This document shows positions 18,045 to 27,950 of a DNA stretch of 64,000 nt, piece after piece. Under the pieces are notes generated by a model. That model saw only the letters and a list, made by a program, of their open reading frames with translations. It was not told the DNA's origin and did no database searches. The DNA is from DGNJ01 sp002388905 (GTDB lineage: Bacteria; Pseudomonadota; Gammaproteobacteria; Pseudomonadales; Porticoccaceae): positions 62,001-126,000 of the forward strand of contig DAITSJ010000006.1 of NCBI GenBank assembly GCA_036843405.1. The letters run 5' to 3'. Positions within the stretch are counted from its first letter, which is position 1. Every line of letters begins with the position of its first letter. Position numbers and translations under genes: made by a program.

Positions 18045-19091
18045 TCAGGGAGCAGGGTTGGGATTGTTTGAGTGAATTGTTTCGATTCCCGCCATCACCT
18101 CTTCCGGTAAAGTTAACGCGGCACTGGCGATATTGGCGCGCAACTGATCCATGGTGGTGGCGCCGATAATGGCGCTGGTGACGAAGGGCCGGCCGACGGT
18201 ATAGGCCAGGGCCATCTGGGCGGGATCGAGCCCGTGCTCTTCGGCAAGGGCCACGTACTCGCCAACCGCCCGTTCGTTGCGCGGATTGTTGTACCGGGAA
18301 AAGCGTTCGAAAAGGGTAAGGCGGGTGTTGGCCGGCTGCTGTCCACGCAGGTACTTGCCGGACAGAGTGCCAAAGGCCAGGGGCGAATAGGCGAGCAAGC
18401 CCACCTGTTCGCGAATGGCCATCTCGGCAAGCCCCACTTCAAAGGTGCGGTTGACCAGACTGTAGGGATTCTGGATGCTGACCACGCGCGGCAGCGCTTT
18501 GTTCTCGGCCTGGCGCAAAAACTCCATTAGTCCCCATGGGGTTTCGTTGGACAGGCCGATAGCACGTACCTTGCCTTCCCGGACCAGTTCCCCGAGCGCG
18601 TCCAGGGTTTCCTCGATGGGAATGGCGTCGTCGTCCTCTTCGTGGACATAACCCAGTTTGCCGAAAAAATTGGTTTTTCGCTCGGGCCAGTGGAGCTGGT
18701 AGAGATCCACATAGTCCGTCCTGAGTCTGTGCAGTGAGTCATCCAGGGCCTGCCGTACCTGAGTGCGGCTGAGTCTCGGGCCATCGCGAAAATGACTGAC
18801 ACCCGGGTTGACGTCACCGCGACCGGTTACCTTCGTGGCCAGGACGATACTCTCGCGATTACCCCTTTCCCGGAGCCAGTCACCGATATACTGTTCAGTG
18901 GTGGTGGCGGTGTCGGGATTAGGCGGTACCGGGTACATCTCGGCGGTGTCGATAAAGTTGATGCCCTCGCCGGTGGCGTAGTCCATCTGCTCGAATGCCT
19001 CGAGCTTGGTATTCTGCTGCCCCCAGGTCATGGTGCCGAGGCAGATGGCGCTGACCTCGATCTCGGTATTGCCCAGTTTTCGGTATTCCAT
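18045..19091 (-). CDS. tas: Tas-type NADP(H)-dependent aldo/keto reductase
   Basis: 348 residues, the usual length. It matches E. coli Tas along its length: LGTMTWGQQN near residue 18, INFIDTAEMYPVPP near residue 45 (catalytic Asp and Tyr of the AKR tetrad), DLYQLHWPERKTNFFGKLGY near residue 128, and VSIQNPYSLVNRTFEVGLAE near residue 213. A TIM-barrel reductase of carbonyls; the true substrate of Tas is uncertain. It is transcribed alone. Confidence 0.92.
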   Translation of the reverse strand: MEYRKLGNTEIEVSAICLGTMTWGQQNTKLEAFEQMDYATGEGINFIDTAEMYPVPPNPDTATTTEQYIGDWLRERGNRESIVLATKVTGRGDVNPGVSHFRDGPRLSRTQVRQALDDSLHRLRTDYVDLYQLHWPERKTNFFGKLGYVHEEDDDAIPIEETLDALGELVREGKVRAIGLSNETPWGLMEFLRQAENKALPRVVSIQNPYSLVNRTFEVGLAEMAIREQVGLLAYSPLAFGTLSGKYLRGQQPANTRLTLFERFSRYNNPRNERAVGEYVALAEEHGLDPAQMALAYTVGRPFVTSAIIGATTMDQLRANIASAALTLPEEVMAGIETIHSNNPNPAP

Positions 19092-19214
19092 CGCTTTACT
19101 CGCTATCGACTACCGGGAACAGGATAATTCCCGTTCCCTATCTGTGAGTGATTATCAACCTGATCGGCCCATGCTTTGTTAACAATAGTTTCTGTCCGCA
19201 GCAGCAACCTGATA

Positions 19215-21872
19215 TCAGGTTGCCTTCAGGCTCTTCGACACCACTTCGTAAACATCCGGGGACAGGGTCGGCTCGCCCTTGATGCGCTCGAGCTCTTTGC
19301 GCATTTTATCCGCCAATGCCGACGGGTAGCGCCGCCACCGGGTCAGGGGGTTTACCGAGCGCGAGGCAATCTGCGGGTTAATGGCATTCAGTTCGAGGAT
19401 CCGGTCCGCCAGGAAGCGATAACCCTCGCCGTCCTCCCGGTGGAAGTTGACGGGGTTGAGGGCACAGAAGGCGTTGATCAGGGCCCTTACCTTGTTGGGG
19501 TTGCGGATATCGAAAGCCTCGTGCCCCATGAGCTCCCGGACCCGCTCCAGGCCGCCGGGCAGCGTGCTGCCGGCCTGGATCTGGAACCAGAGGTTCATCG
19601 CCAGGGACTCGTGATGCCAGTCGGCGTAGAATTTCTCCAGCGCCGCCCGGGCCAGGGGCCGGGCCGCGTCCGCCGGAGCATTGACCAGGGACACCAGGGC
19701 CGCGTGGGTGTCGGTCATGTTATCCGCCGCCGTGGCCTGCTCATGCACCAGGGCAAGCGCTTCCTCGTCCCCGGACAGGGAAAGGTACCCGAGGGCCGTG
19801 TTTTTCAGGCTGCGCCGGGCGATCTGGCCGGGTTCCGGCGCATAGGGCTCGACACTGCGGTTTTCCCGATAGACCGCCAGGAATTCCTCGCGCAGGGCCA
19901 TGGCGATCTGCGCCCGGGCGCGGCGCCGGGCGCCGTGGATGGCCGCCACCTCGATCTGCTCCCGCTGCTCCCCCAGGTAGGCCTCGGTGGGTAGCGTCAG
20001 CATCAGCGCCACCATGGCCGGGTCCAGGGTTTTGTCGGCGAGCAGGTCGCGATAGGCATCAATCAGACGCTCATCCAGGTGTCCTTCGCGGCCGGCCAGT
20101 TCGTCTTCGATCATGTCCTCGAGCATCGACACGGCAAGCTGGTTGCAGGCATCCCAGCGGTTGAAGCCATCGCTGTCCCGGGCCATCAGGAATAGCAGCT
20201 CGTCGCGACTGTAAGGGAAATGCCATTTCACCGGTGCCGAGAAGTTGCGCAGCAGGGACGGCACCGGCCTCTCCGCCACCTTGTCGAAAACAAAGGTCTG
20301 TTCAGGCCCGGTGACTTCCAGCACGGCGTGGGTTTCACCGTTAAGGCCCTCCCCGTACAGGGGCAGATCGCCTTTCCCACCCACCAGGCCCATGGCCACG
20401 GGGATAAGATAGGGGGCTTTCTCCCTGCGCTCCGGTGTCGGCGGACAGGATTGCCGGAAAGTCAGCCGGTAGACCTGGGCCTGGGCATCGTATTCGCCAT
20501 CGATAGCCAGTCGTGGCGTTCCCGCCTGGCGGTACCAGTTCATGAACTGGCCCAGATCGCGTCCGCTGGCGTCCTCCATGGCGGCGACAAAATCCTCGAT
20601 GGTCACAGCCTGGCCGTCGTGACGCTCGAAATACAGATCCGAACCCTTGCGGAACTGTTCGGGCCCCAGCAGGGTGTGAATCATGCGCACCACTTCGCAG
20701 CCCTTCTCGTAGACGGTCAGGGTGTAGAAGTTGGAAATCTCCATGTAGGAATCAGGCTGCACCGGATGGGCCATGGGACCGCCGTCCTCGGCGAATTGCA
20801 GGGTGCGCAGCATGTTGACGTCCTGGACCCGCTTGACCACGGGGGATGCCATGTCCTCGGAAAACTGCGAATCCCTGAATACCGTAAAGCCTTCCTTGAG
20901 ACTCAACTGGAACCAGTCCCGGCAGGTAACCCGGTTGCCCGACCAATTATGAAAATACTCGTGAGCGACAATGGCCTCGATGGTCTGGAAGGCCTGGTCC
21001 GTGGTAATTTCAGGCTTGGCCAGCACCGCCGAGGTGTTAAAGATATTGAGACCCTTGTTTTCCATGGCCCCCATGTTGAAGTCATCCACCGCGACGATCA
21101 TAAAAATATCCAGATCGTATTCCCGGCCGTAGGTTTCCTCGTCCCAGCGCATGGCGCGCTTGAGTGCCGCCATGGCAAAATCGCACTTGTCCAGGTCCTT
21201 TTCTTCCACGTAGAGGCGCAACGACACTTCCCGGCCGCTTTGCGTGGTGAATTTGTCCTGAATATGGGAAAGCTCTCCGGCCACCATGGCGAATAGGTAG
21301 GCGGGCTTGGGAAAGGGATCGTGCCAGGTGACCCAGTGGCGGCCATTATCCTCGCCTTCCGCCACCGGATTGCCGTTGGCGAGCAACACCGGGTATTTGT
21401 CCTTGTCGGCAATCACCGTGGTGGTGAATTCGGACATTACGTCCGGGCGATCCAGGTAAAAGGTGATTTTGCGGAACCCCTCGGCCTCGCACTGGGTACA
21501 GAACATGGTGCGGGATTTGTACAGCCCCTCCAGCGAGGTATTCGCCTCCGGGTGGATAATGACGTCGGCGCCGAACTCGAACCTGTCGGGAACCTGACCC
21601 ACGTCCAGTTCGCCGGCGGCATAGCTGTACTGCCCTTCTTCCAGCACGGTATCGTCGACCGTCAGAGACACGATTTCCAGATTTCGGCCGTGCAGGACCA
21701 GGGGAGCGCCGGGATTGGCGGCACCCGGGTTGCGACGCACGGCGAGCCGGGACCTGACCCGGGTTTCCGTCTCTCCCAGCTCGACGGTCAGCTCCGTTCT
21801 GTCAATCAGGAAGTCCGGAACTTCATAGTCCTTAAGGCGGATGGTACGGGGCTGGGAATCGCGCAGTGCCAT
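19215..21872 (-). CDS. pepN: Aminopeptidase N (M1 family)
   Basis: 885 residues, near the 870 of E. coli PepN. GAMENKGLNIFN, the exopeptidase signature, lies near residue 266. HEYFHNWSGNR near residue 302 with a Glu 18 residues after the second His (LKEGFT) is the zinc site HExxH-x18-E. The N-terminus MALRDSQPRTIRLKDYEVPD is typical. It trims N-terminal residues from peptides in the cytosol. It is followed on the same strand by tas 123 nt downstream. Confidence 0.96.
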   Translation of the reverse strand: MALRDSQPRTIRLKDYEVPDFLIDRTELTVELGETETRVRSRLAVRRNPGAANPGAPLVLHGRNLEIVSLTVDDTVLEEGQYSYAAGELDVGQVPDRFEFGADVIIHPEANTSLEGLYKSRTMFCTQCEAEGFRKITFYLDRPDVMSEFTTTVIADKDKYPVLLANGNPVAEGEDNGRHWVTWHDPFPKPAYLFAMVAGELSHIQDKFTTQSGREVSLRLYVEEKDLDKCDFAMAALKRAMRWDEETYGREYDLDIFMIVAVDDFNMGAMENKGLNIFNTSAVLAKPEITTDQAFQTIEAIVAHEYFHNWSGNRVTCRDWFQLSLKEGFTVFRDSQFSEDMASPVVKRVQDVNMLRTLQFAEDGGPMAHPVQPDSYMEISNFYTLTVYEKGCEVVRMIHTLLGPEQFRKGSDLYFERHDGQAVTIEDFVAAMEDASGRDLGQFMNWYRQAGTPRLAIDGEYDAQAQVYRLTFRQSCPPTPERREKAPYLIPVAMGLVGGKGDLPLYGEGLNGETHAVLEVTGPEQTFVFDKVAERPVPSLLRNFSAPVKWHFPYSRDELLFLMARDSDGFNRWDACNQLAVSMLEDMIEDELAGREGHLDERLIDAYRDLLADKTLDPAMVALMLTLPTEAYLGEQREQIEVAAIHGARRRARAQIAMALREEFLAVYRENRSVEPYAPEPGQIARRSLKNTALGYLSLSGDEEALALVHEQATAADNMTDTHAALVSLVNAPADAARPLARAALEKFYADWHHESLAMNLWFQIQAGSTLPGGLERVRELMGHEAFDIRNPNKVRALINAFCALNPVNFHREDGEGYRFLADRILELNAINPQIASRSVNPLTRWRRYPSALADKMRKELERIKGEPTLSPDVYEVVSKSLKAT

Positions 21873-21901
21873 AAATCAACCACATTGAGTCAGAGAGGGG
21901 T

Positions 21902-22744
21902 TCAGTGGACAATTACGTCCACATGATAAGCGGTGTACTTGCGAATGTTGATGACACCGGTATCCAGGATCAGATATTGACCCTTGATACCCATCAGGGT
22001 GCCCTCCACCAGCGGATTCTTGTCCAGGTTGAAGGAGGCCACCCTGGCCGGGTATTCGAGCACAGGATAGTCTATGGGGGTGGTGGTTGCCCCCTCAAGA
22101 CGCTGCAGGGACTGAATACCGAAACGCTCTTCCAGTGCCGACAGTTCCTTATCCGTACGTTCGAGCAGGGCATCCCGGATACCGGCCAGATCAACGGGTT
22201 CGGCGGGGCCCTTGAGCATGGCCCGCCAGTTGGTCCTGTCGCGGACATGCTGGCGCAGGACATCCTCGACAAAACCCGACTGCTGCCGGGTCTGGACCCG
22301 GAAAACGGGCAGTGCCTGGACCGCCCCCTGGTCGACCCAGCGGACGGGAACCTGGCTCGCCCGGGTTATGCCCACCTTGACACCGGAGGAGTTGGCCAGA
22401 TAGACAATATGATCGACCATGCAGTGTTCTTCACCCCAGGCAGGCTCCCGGCAGGTACCCTGGTAATAGTGGCATTTTTCGGGGCTGACAATGCAGCTGT
22501 CGCACTGGGCCAGTTTGCGGAAACAGGGGTAGCAATAACCCTGGCTAAAACTCTTGTTGGTGGCCCGACCGCAATGGCAGCAATGGATTGCGCCGCGAAA
22601 ACGCAGGGAAAGCGTTTTACCCAGATGGTCGTTAAGGGGCAGGACAAGATTGTCCAGGGGCAATGAATAGCGCACCGGCCCGGAGTCCCCGCCCAGTTCG
22701 ACGGCCATCTTGCGCAGATGACCCGATTCCGCCAATGCAGTCAC
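21902..22744 (-). CDS. DUF2797 zinc-ribbon-like protein
   Basis: 280 residues if started at GTG 22744, which overlaps the DUF1315 stop (GTGA) and has GGGAG just upstream; ATG 22759 in the same frame is the alternative. A Cys-rich block around residues 80-125 (HCCHCGR, YCYPCF, CDSC, then KCHYYQGTC) looks like a double zinc ribbon. It is followed by the conserved VYLANSSGVKVGITR segment that defines DUF2797. The function is unknown. It pairs with DUF1315 upstream and lies 29 nt before pepN. Confidence 0.85.
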   Translation of the reverse strand: MTALAESGHLRKMAVELGGDSGPVRYSLPLDNLVLPLNDHLGKTLSLRFRGAIHCCHCGRATNKSFSQGYCYPCFRKLAQCDSCIVSPEKCHYYQGTCREPAWGEEHCMVDHIVYLANSSGVKVGITRASQVPVRWVDQGAVQALPVFRVQTRQQSGFVEDVLRQHVRDRTNWRAMLKGPAEPVDLAGIRDALLERTDKELSALEERFGIQSLQRLEGATTTPIDYPVLEYPARVASFNLDKNPLVEGTLMGIKGQYLILDTGVINIRKYTAYHVDVIVH

Positions 22745-23022
22745 GAGGGCTCCCGCCATTTCAGCGGCCGCGCACGCGCACTGTCCGGCCGCGCAGCCTC
22801 GCCGGAGCCGCGGCAATGACTATGCTCCCGGGGCGCAATGTAGCCCGTGCGCTCCTCCGCCGGCCGGTTGCGATTATCGTAAGCGATCACGGCCTGCAGG
22901 CAGAGTTCGCGCTGCTCGGGGCTGAGACGCCGGCCATCCGGCCACTTACCCAGTTCCACGGCGCGCTTGAGCCCTTCGTACATTTCGGGAGTCAGTGATT
23001 CCAGGAGTTGTCGATAGTCCAT
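22741..23022 (-). CDS. DUF1315 family protein
   Basis: 93 residues. The N-terminus MDYRQLLESLTPEMYEGLKR and KWPDGRRLSPEQRELCLQAV are the conserved core of DUF1315 (YeaC-like) proteins. It is small, acidic to neutral and cytosolic, with no known function. It overlaps DUF2797 by 4 nt. The C-terminal 25 residues are Arg/Ser-rich and not conserved in the family as far as I recall. Confidence 0.87.
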   Translation of the reverse strand: MDYRQLLESLTPEMYEGLKRAVELGKWPDGRRLSPEQRELCLQAVIAYDNRNRPAEERTGYIAPREHSHCRGSGEAARPDSARARPLKWREPS

Positions 23023-23052
23023 AGTACCTTCCAGGAAGTTGCCAAGCCGGCA

Positions 23053-23922
23053 TTATAGGCGCCTTTGCCGTCGAAGGAGGCCGAAGACGGCCCCCAGGAT
23101 CATACCCACCACCAGTCCGGAAACATGGGCGGCGTTGGCAATATCGCCCTGCATCACCAGTCCCACGGCACCGGTCATGCAGAGCACCAGCCAGAGCAGC
23201 ATGAACGCGATAATGCCCCGGGGTATGGCAAGCGCGGGATGGGGTGCCACCAGATTGCCGATCCAGATATAGCCCAATAGCGCGTAGAGAACGCCGGACA
23301 TGCCCCCGAAGAGACTGGGGCCACTCCAGACATATTGGCTCCAGTTGGATACCGCGCCGGCAAAGAGCACCAGCAGCAGGAAGTGCATGCTTCCCGCCAG
23401 GGCCTCCACCCGGCGACCGAATTCCCAGAGCCAGAGCCCGTTGAACGCCAGGTGGAAAATGCCGAAATGAACGAAGATGGGCGTCACGATCCGCCAGTAT
23501 TCGCCATTGCGCAAGGTCATTTCCAGTGTTCCCAACCGGATCTGCCGGGGCCCGGCCAGATCGAAATCCTGGAAGGTGAGCCAGTGCACCCAACCGAACT
23601 GCCACTGGACAATGGCGGCCCCGAGAACGCTCAGGGCCAGGCACACCATCATCACCGGCGCCTGACTGAACTGTCGGCGCAGGCCGTCGGCGAGGCTTTC
23701 GTGACCGCCCGGCCGGCGCACCGGTCCGGTATTGACCCGGAACAGCTCCTTTAACAGTGCCATTACCTCTTCCATCCGCGCTGCATCGGCCACCCAGAGC
23801 TGCCGGGCGGTATCCTCCCCCGTAATCCGGTACTCGATGGCGTGCCGGTCGAGGCTTTCACGAAGCGCGGTCAGGTCGGTATGGGGCGGGAATTCCGCCA
23901 CTCTCAGCCACTGGTCGGTCAT
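23053..23922 (-). CDS. glpG: GlpG-type rhomboid intramembrane serine protease
   Basis: 289 residues. A cytosolic N-terminal domain (1-60) is followed by six membrane helices. Rhomboid marks are HFGIFHLAFNGLW near residue 152 (HxxxN of helix 2), GGMSGVLYALLGY near residue 208 with the catalytic Ser, and AAHVSGLVVG near residue 265 with the catalytic His. They line up with E. coli GlpG. It cleaves membrane proteins within the bilayer. It is separated by 3 nt from nadK on the same strand, an arrangement that suggests co-transcription. Confidence 0.93.
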   Translation of the reverse strand: MTDQWLRVAEFPPHTDLTALRESLDRHAIEYRITGEDTARQLWVADAARMEEVMALLKELFRVNTGPVRRPGGHESLADGLRRQFSQAPVMMVCLALSVLGAAIVQWQFGWVHWLTFQDFDLAGPRQIRLGTLEMTLRNGEYWRIVTPIFVHFGIFHLAFNGLWLWEFGRRVEALAGSMHFLLLVLFAGAVSNWSQYVWSGPSLFGGMSGVLYALLGYIWIGNLVAPHPALAIPRGIIAFMLLWLVLCMTGAVGLVMQGDIANAAHVSGLVVGMILGAVFGLLRRQRRL

Positions 23923-23925
23923 GTC

Positions 23926-24825
23926 CTACCTTTCGATATGCTTGCCGGCATCCAGCCGGCTGCCCCAGCCCAGCTTGGAGCGACAGATCTCGTAGAAATT
24001 ATGGTCGACGGGGTGGATCAGGCGCAGCGTGTTATCCCGCTTGTAGATACGGATGATATCCCCGGGCTCGCTGGTCAGGTCCTTCTGGCCGTCACAGGTG
24101 ACCAGCGGATGAAGCTCGTTGCGCTGGCCAACGCGGATTTCGATATCGCTATTGGCATCCACCGCAATGGGCCGGCTGGTAAGGGTGTGGGGGTTCATGG
24201 GCACCAGGACCATGGCATTGAGGCGGGGATGGATGATGGGCCCTCCCGCCGATAGCGCATAGGCAGTGGAGCCGGTGGGTGTGGAGACAATCAGGCCGTC
24301 GGAACGCTGGCTGTATACGAACTGGCGATCGATATAGAGCTCGAACTCCATCATGCGCACGGATTTGCCCGGATGCAGGACAATATCATTGAGGGCCAGG
24401 CCGTCACCCAGCAACTTACCCTGACGGCTTAACTCCAGCCGCAGCAGGAAGCGGTCGGACACCACGTATTCTCCGGCGAGCACCCGGGCAACCCGCTGTT
24501 CCGCCTCTTCCGGGTGGATATCCGTGAGAAAGCCCAGCCGGCCCCGGTTGACACCCAGTAGCGGCACATCGAAATCCACCATGTCCCGGGCGGCGCTGAG
24601 CATACTGCCGTCCCCGCCCACCACGATCACCAGATCGACGGAGCCGGCCAGGGTTTCGCGGTCTTCCACCGCAAACTGCCCCTCGGCCATTTTGGCGGCG
24701 ACGCTGGACTCCACCACCACCTCGCGTCCGGTGCCGATCAGGAAACTGGCCAGGTGATCGAGCGTGTCCAGCACCTCGGCGTGGTGTAGCTGGGTTAGCA
24801 GGCCAATACGCTGGAAATTTGCCAT
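23926..24825 (-). CDS. nadK: NAD+ kinase
   Basis: 299 residues from ATG 24825 (MANFQRIGLLTQ); the frame is open further upstream, but the family starts here. VGGDGSML near residue 69 is the GGDG catalytic motif, ALNDIVLHPG near residue 150 holds the NE/D-type motif, and STPTGSTAYALSAGGPI near residue 180 is the Gly-rich loop. It phosphorylates NAD+ to NADP+. It is divergent from the DUF1853 gene with only 58 nt between the starts. Confidence 0.95.
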   Translation of the reverse strand: MANFQRIGLLTQLHHAEVLDTLDHLASFLIGTGREVVVESSVAAKMAEGQFAVEDRETLAGSVDLVIVVGGDGSMLSAARDMVDFDVPLLGVNRGRLGFLTDIHPEEAEQRVARVLAGEYVVSDRFLLRLELSRQGKLLGDGLALNDIVLHPGKSVRMMEFELYIDRQFVYSQRSDGLIVSTPTGSTAYALSAGGPIIHPRLNAMVLVPMNPHTLTSRPIAVDANSDIEIRVGQRNELHPLVTCDGQKDLTSEPGDIIRIYKRDNTLRLIHPVDHNFYEICRSKLGWGSRLDAGKHIER

Positions 24826-24883
24826 AGCCACCACTGCAACCAATGGATTAGGCTGGGAATTATACACAGGAGTTCGGTCTGTT

Positions 24884-25783
24884 ATGGCATTTGACTGGCG
24901 AAACGCCCGAAAAAGTTCGGTGCGGGAGATGGGCTGGTGCCTGTTCAGTCCCCCTATCCTGGATCGCCTCCCGCCGGAGGCCACGACCCCCTGGCCTGTC
25001 GCCTGCGACAGGGGCGCAATCGAGATTCTCGAGGCTCTGGATAAGGACACGGCGGCACTGGAAACCCACCTGGCCAATGGTGACGACCGCCGCCTGGGCG
25101 CCCGGTTCGAGGCCTTCTGGACCTTCTTCCTGCGCAATCACCCCCGTTACCGGTTGCTTGCCTACAACCTGCCGGTTTACCGGAACGGCAACACCCTGGG
25201 AGCCCTGGATTTTCTCTTTGAGGATACCCACCGGGAAAGGGTCGTCCACGGCGAAGTAGCCGTAAAATTCTATATCTACCAAGCTGATCGCCCCGGCGTA
25301 GAACTGGCAAAATGGATAGGCCCGAATCCCGACGACAACCTGCAACTGAAAATCGAACGGCTTCAGCGCCACCAGTTACCCCTGTCGTCAGGTCCCGAGG
25401 GCATGGCAGCATTGCGTGCCCATGGTTTGCCGGCACCGGACTGCAAAGCGGTACTGCTGAAGGGCTACCTGTTTCATCCGGCCGGGCGGACCATTGACCT
25501 GCCCGACGGTTTCAACCGGGATCATTTGCACGGCGAATGGCTGACAATCGACAACCTGGCCGAGTTGGTGGCAACCACAAACCAGGAACAGGCCGGAACC
25601 CGCTGGCTCATCCTGGAAAAGCCCGGATGGCTACTGCCGGCATTACCGGAAAGCCAAGGCGTCGCCAACTTTGTCCAGCGGGTGGGGAAACGCCTTGAGC
25701 GGGAAAAACGACCGATCATGATTGCCCGCACGACCGACGGGGAGGAAAGCCGGCGCTATTTTGTGATTCCCGAGGGCTGGTGA
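24884..25783 (+). CDS. DUF1853 family protein
   Basis: 299 residues from ATG 24884 with AGGAG upstream at 24868-24872. It shows GARFEAFWTFFLRNHP near residue 71, NTLGALDFLF near residue 102 and EVAVKFYIY near residue 119. This is the conserved DUF1853 core, which looks like a PD-(D/E)xK-type fold (Asp then ExxVK). No activity is known. Divergent from nadK. Confidence 0.85.
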   Translation: MAFDWRNARKSSVREMGWCLFSPPILDRLPPEATTPWPVACDRGAIEILEALDKDTAALETHLANGDDRRLGARFEAFWTFFLRNHPRYRLLAYNLPVYRNGNTLGALDFLFEDTHRERVVHGEVAVKFYIYQADRPGVELAKWIGPNPDDNLQLKIERLQRHQLPLSSGPEGMAALRAHGLPAPDCKAVLLKGYLFHPAGRTIDLPDGFNRDHLHGEWLTIDNLAELVATTNQEQAGTRWLILEKPGWLLPALPESQGVANFVQRVGKRLEREKRPIMIARTTDGEESRRYFVIPEGW

Positions 25784-25821
25784 AAAGGCAACCGCCAGTT
25801 CGCGCTGTGATCGCGACAAGG

Positions 25822-26688
25822 TCAAGGCAAGGACAGATTGCGCTCTTCACCGATCCGGGTGGTAATGTCCCAGAGCCGGCGGGCCTCGTCCACATCCAGG
25901 TTGAAAGGTTCCGGCTCGAAGCGTCCGGGTTTACGGCAAATCACATTGCCGATATCGCTGTTGTCCGCCTTGGTGAGCAACGTGATCGCATTGCCCACAG
26001 CCTTTTCCGGGGAGCTCCCCAGCCGGCCCATCAGGCGCATAATCAGGGGCATCTCCCTGTCGAGCATGACCTTGGTCTTTACCGAATTGACGCAAAAGGC
26101 CGTGGCACAGATGGGCAGTTCCTCCCAGCGGCGCGCCGCCTCCTGCAGATGCAGAAAGCCCAGGTGGTGGGTACCCAGGATTGCCCTGAAGAATGTCCAC
26201 TTGCGGTTCTCGAACTGAAGATCGTCCAGATCCACCTTCGCCATTCCCGGCGACACATTACCCGCCACATGAACGATGCGACCGTCGCCGGATGCGGCCA
26301 GGTTATCCCGCAACAGCCGGTTGAGGGCCGCACGGGCGAAGTATTGCAAGGCGAATGCGAACTCGAGGCCATCCTCGGTAATTTTCCGTTGCCGGAACGG
26401 GCTCATGGCAGTATGCATGAGGCCGTGGATTTCCGGCGCGCGGGCCTTTATGCCCTCCGCCGCCCGCCGGGTTCCCTCGACCGTCGACAGGTCCGCCTCG
26501 ATAAAGCTGCCGGAAGCCGCGCCAACGCCGAGGGCTTCGCGGGCGGCCGCCTCTCCGGCCTCCGCACCTCGGGCAACGATCAGCACCGATGCTCCCCGCT
26601 CGGCCAGGGCCCTAGCGGCGGCGCGGCCCATGCCGTGGGACCCGCCGATAAATACGAAATTTTTATCCCTCACGTCCCGTTCTTTCAT
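25822..26688 (-). CDS. SDR-like protein lacking the usual YxxxK
   Basis: 288 residues. The N-terminus FVFIGGSHGMGRAAARALAE is a Rossmann GxxxGxG-type loop, followed by ADLSTVEGTRRAA and a GRIVHVAGNVS strand, as in short-chain dehydrogenases. The place where Tyr-x-x-x-Lys is expected (around residues 165-175, FFRAILGTHHLGFLH) has neither residue in order. This makes a non-standard or inactive SDR; WWOX/retinol-dehydrogenase-like proteins are the nearest look. It marks the start of the accessory island. The substrate is unknown. Confidence 0.75.
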   Translation of the reverse strand: MKERDVRDKNFVFIGGSHGMGRAAARALAERGASVLIVARGAEAGEAAAREALGVGAASGSFIEADLSTVEGTRRAAEGIKARAPEIHGLMHTAMSPFRQRKITEDGLEFAFALQYFARAALNRLLRDNLAASGDGRIVHVAGNVSPGMAKVDLDDLQFENRKWTFFRAILGTHHLGFLHLQEAARRWEELPICATAFCVNSVKTKVMLDREMPLIMRLMGRLGSSPEKAVGNAITLLTKADNSDIGNVICRKPGRFEPEPFNLDVDEARRLWDITTRIGEERNLSLP

Positions 26689-26891
26689 TTTCCGTCCCCG
26701 TTATTTTTGATGTTGATACCATTGCCATTGGCATTAAGAGCCCCACGGCGGACTAGATTTTCGAAATCTCGGCGAAAGCGACCTCGACGACGAGACTAGA
26801 GTGCGTATTGACGACCTGTCCTGAAAATCTCACCGTCATGAGGTCTCTTTGACTAAGGAGGCTTTCTGATTCGTTTTTTTGACAAACCGGT

Positions 26892-27860
26892 TCAGGCTAT
26901 ATCGATATCGAGCATGCGACAAAGTGCGTTTTCCAGGTCCCTCTGGTGCATTCGGGCAACGCGGGCCTCGGGCACCATGGCAAAGCCATGGTGGGCCCCG
27001 GGATACACATGCAACTCAGTGTGAACCCCGGCCCGCATCAGCCGGCGCCCGTATTCGATATCCTCTTCCGCCAACAAATCGAGAGCGCCGGCGCTGATAA
27101 AAGTGGCCGGTAACCCCGACAGGTCATCAGCCCGTGCCGCAGCGGCATAAGCGGAAATCCCCTGACTGCCCGGCTCCGCATCCAGGAGGCAACGCCAGCC
27201 AAACGCGTTGTTGGCGTGGGTCCAGATATAATGGCCCGCGTGAGGATGGGGGTCCTCGAGGCCCCGAATCACCGTGCGGTCGTCGATCATGGGGATCAAT
27301 AGCAACTGGCAGGCCAGCTTGACCTCACCCTTGTCCCGCGCCATCAATGCCAGTGAAGCGGCCAGGCCTCCGCCGCCGCTGGCGCCGATGATCCCGATAC
27401 GATCGGTGGAGATTCCCAGCGCCGGCGCTTTGTCGAACAGCCATTTCTGGGCCGAATAACAATCCTCGATGGGTCCCGGATGGGGGTTCTCGGGGGCCAG
27501 GCGATAGTCCACGGAAACCACCAACCCTGTCATCAGGATGGCGAGACGCCGGTTTTGCTGGTCATCCATTTCCGGAATTCCCAGCACATAACCGCCACCA
27601 TGAATATCCAGCAATGCCGGCGCCCCGGACACCATTTCCCGTGACCGGTACATCAGCACCCGGATCGGGTGATCACCGAACAACGAATCGATGAAAACTT
27701 CCTCCCTGTCGACGTCGTCATCTTCCTCAGGGGAAGCGGCAACCATCATCTCTTTCATGGATTCCCTGAGTTCCGGCAGGTTTTCCTGGGTCATGGGTTC
27801 AGAACTGAACATATCCAGGGCGGGCAGCAGTTCCGGATCGATCATATCTTTGGATGACAT
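26892..27860 (-). CDS. Alpha/beta hydrolase of the hormone-sensitive lipase family
   Basis: 322 residues. The oxyanion motif LDIHGGGYVLG lies near residue 93. The nucleophile elbow GASGGGG (instead of the usual GDSAGG) lies near residue 170. The Asp in SAGALDLL and the His in GAHHGF near residue 298 complete the triad. These are bacterial family IV esterase signs. The N-terminus is acidic with no signal peptide, so it acts in the cytosol on small esters. It lies between an SDR and an ADH and may hydrolyse an ester intermediate. Confidence 0.88.
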   Translation of the reverse strand: MSSKDMIDPELLPALDMFSSEPMTQENLPELRESMKEMMVAASPEEDDDVDREEVFIDSLFGDHPIRVLMYRSREMVSGAPALLDIHGGGYVLGIPEMDDQQNRRLAILMTGLVVSVDYRLAPENPHPGPIEDCYSAQKWLFDKAPALGISTDRIGIIGASGGGGLAASLALMARDKGEVKLACQLLLIPMIDDRTVIRGLEDPHPHAGHYIWTHANNAFGWRCLLDAEPGSQGISAYAAAARADDLSGLPATFISAGALDLLAEEDIEYGRRLMRAGVHTELHVYPGAHHGFAMVPEARVARMHQRDLENALCRMLDIDIA

Positions 27861-27950
27861 GGGGTCTGGTCCTTATAAAATTTTCTGTTTTCTGGCTGGC
27901 GGCGCGGCCGGAGCAGGCGCTACCCTCTTTCATAAAAAGTGACTTTGCTG

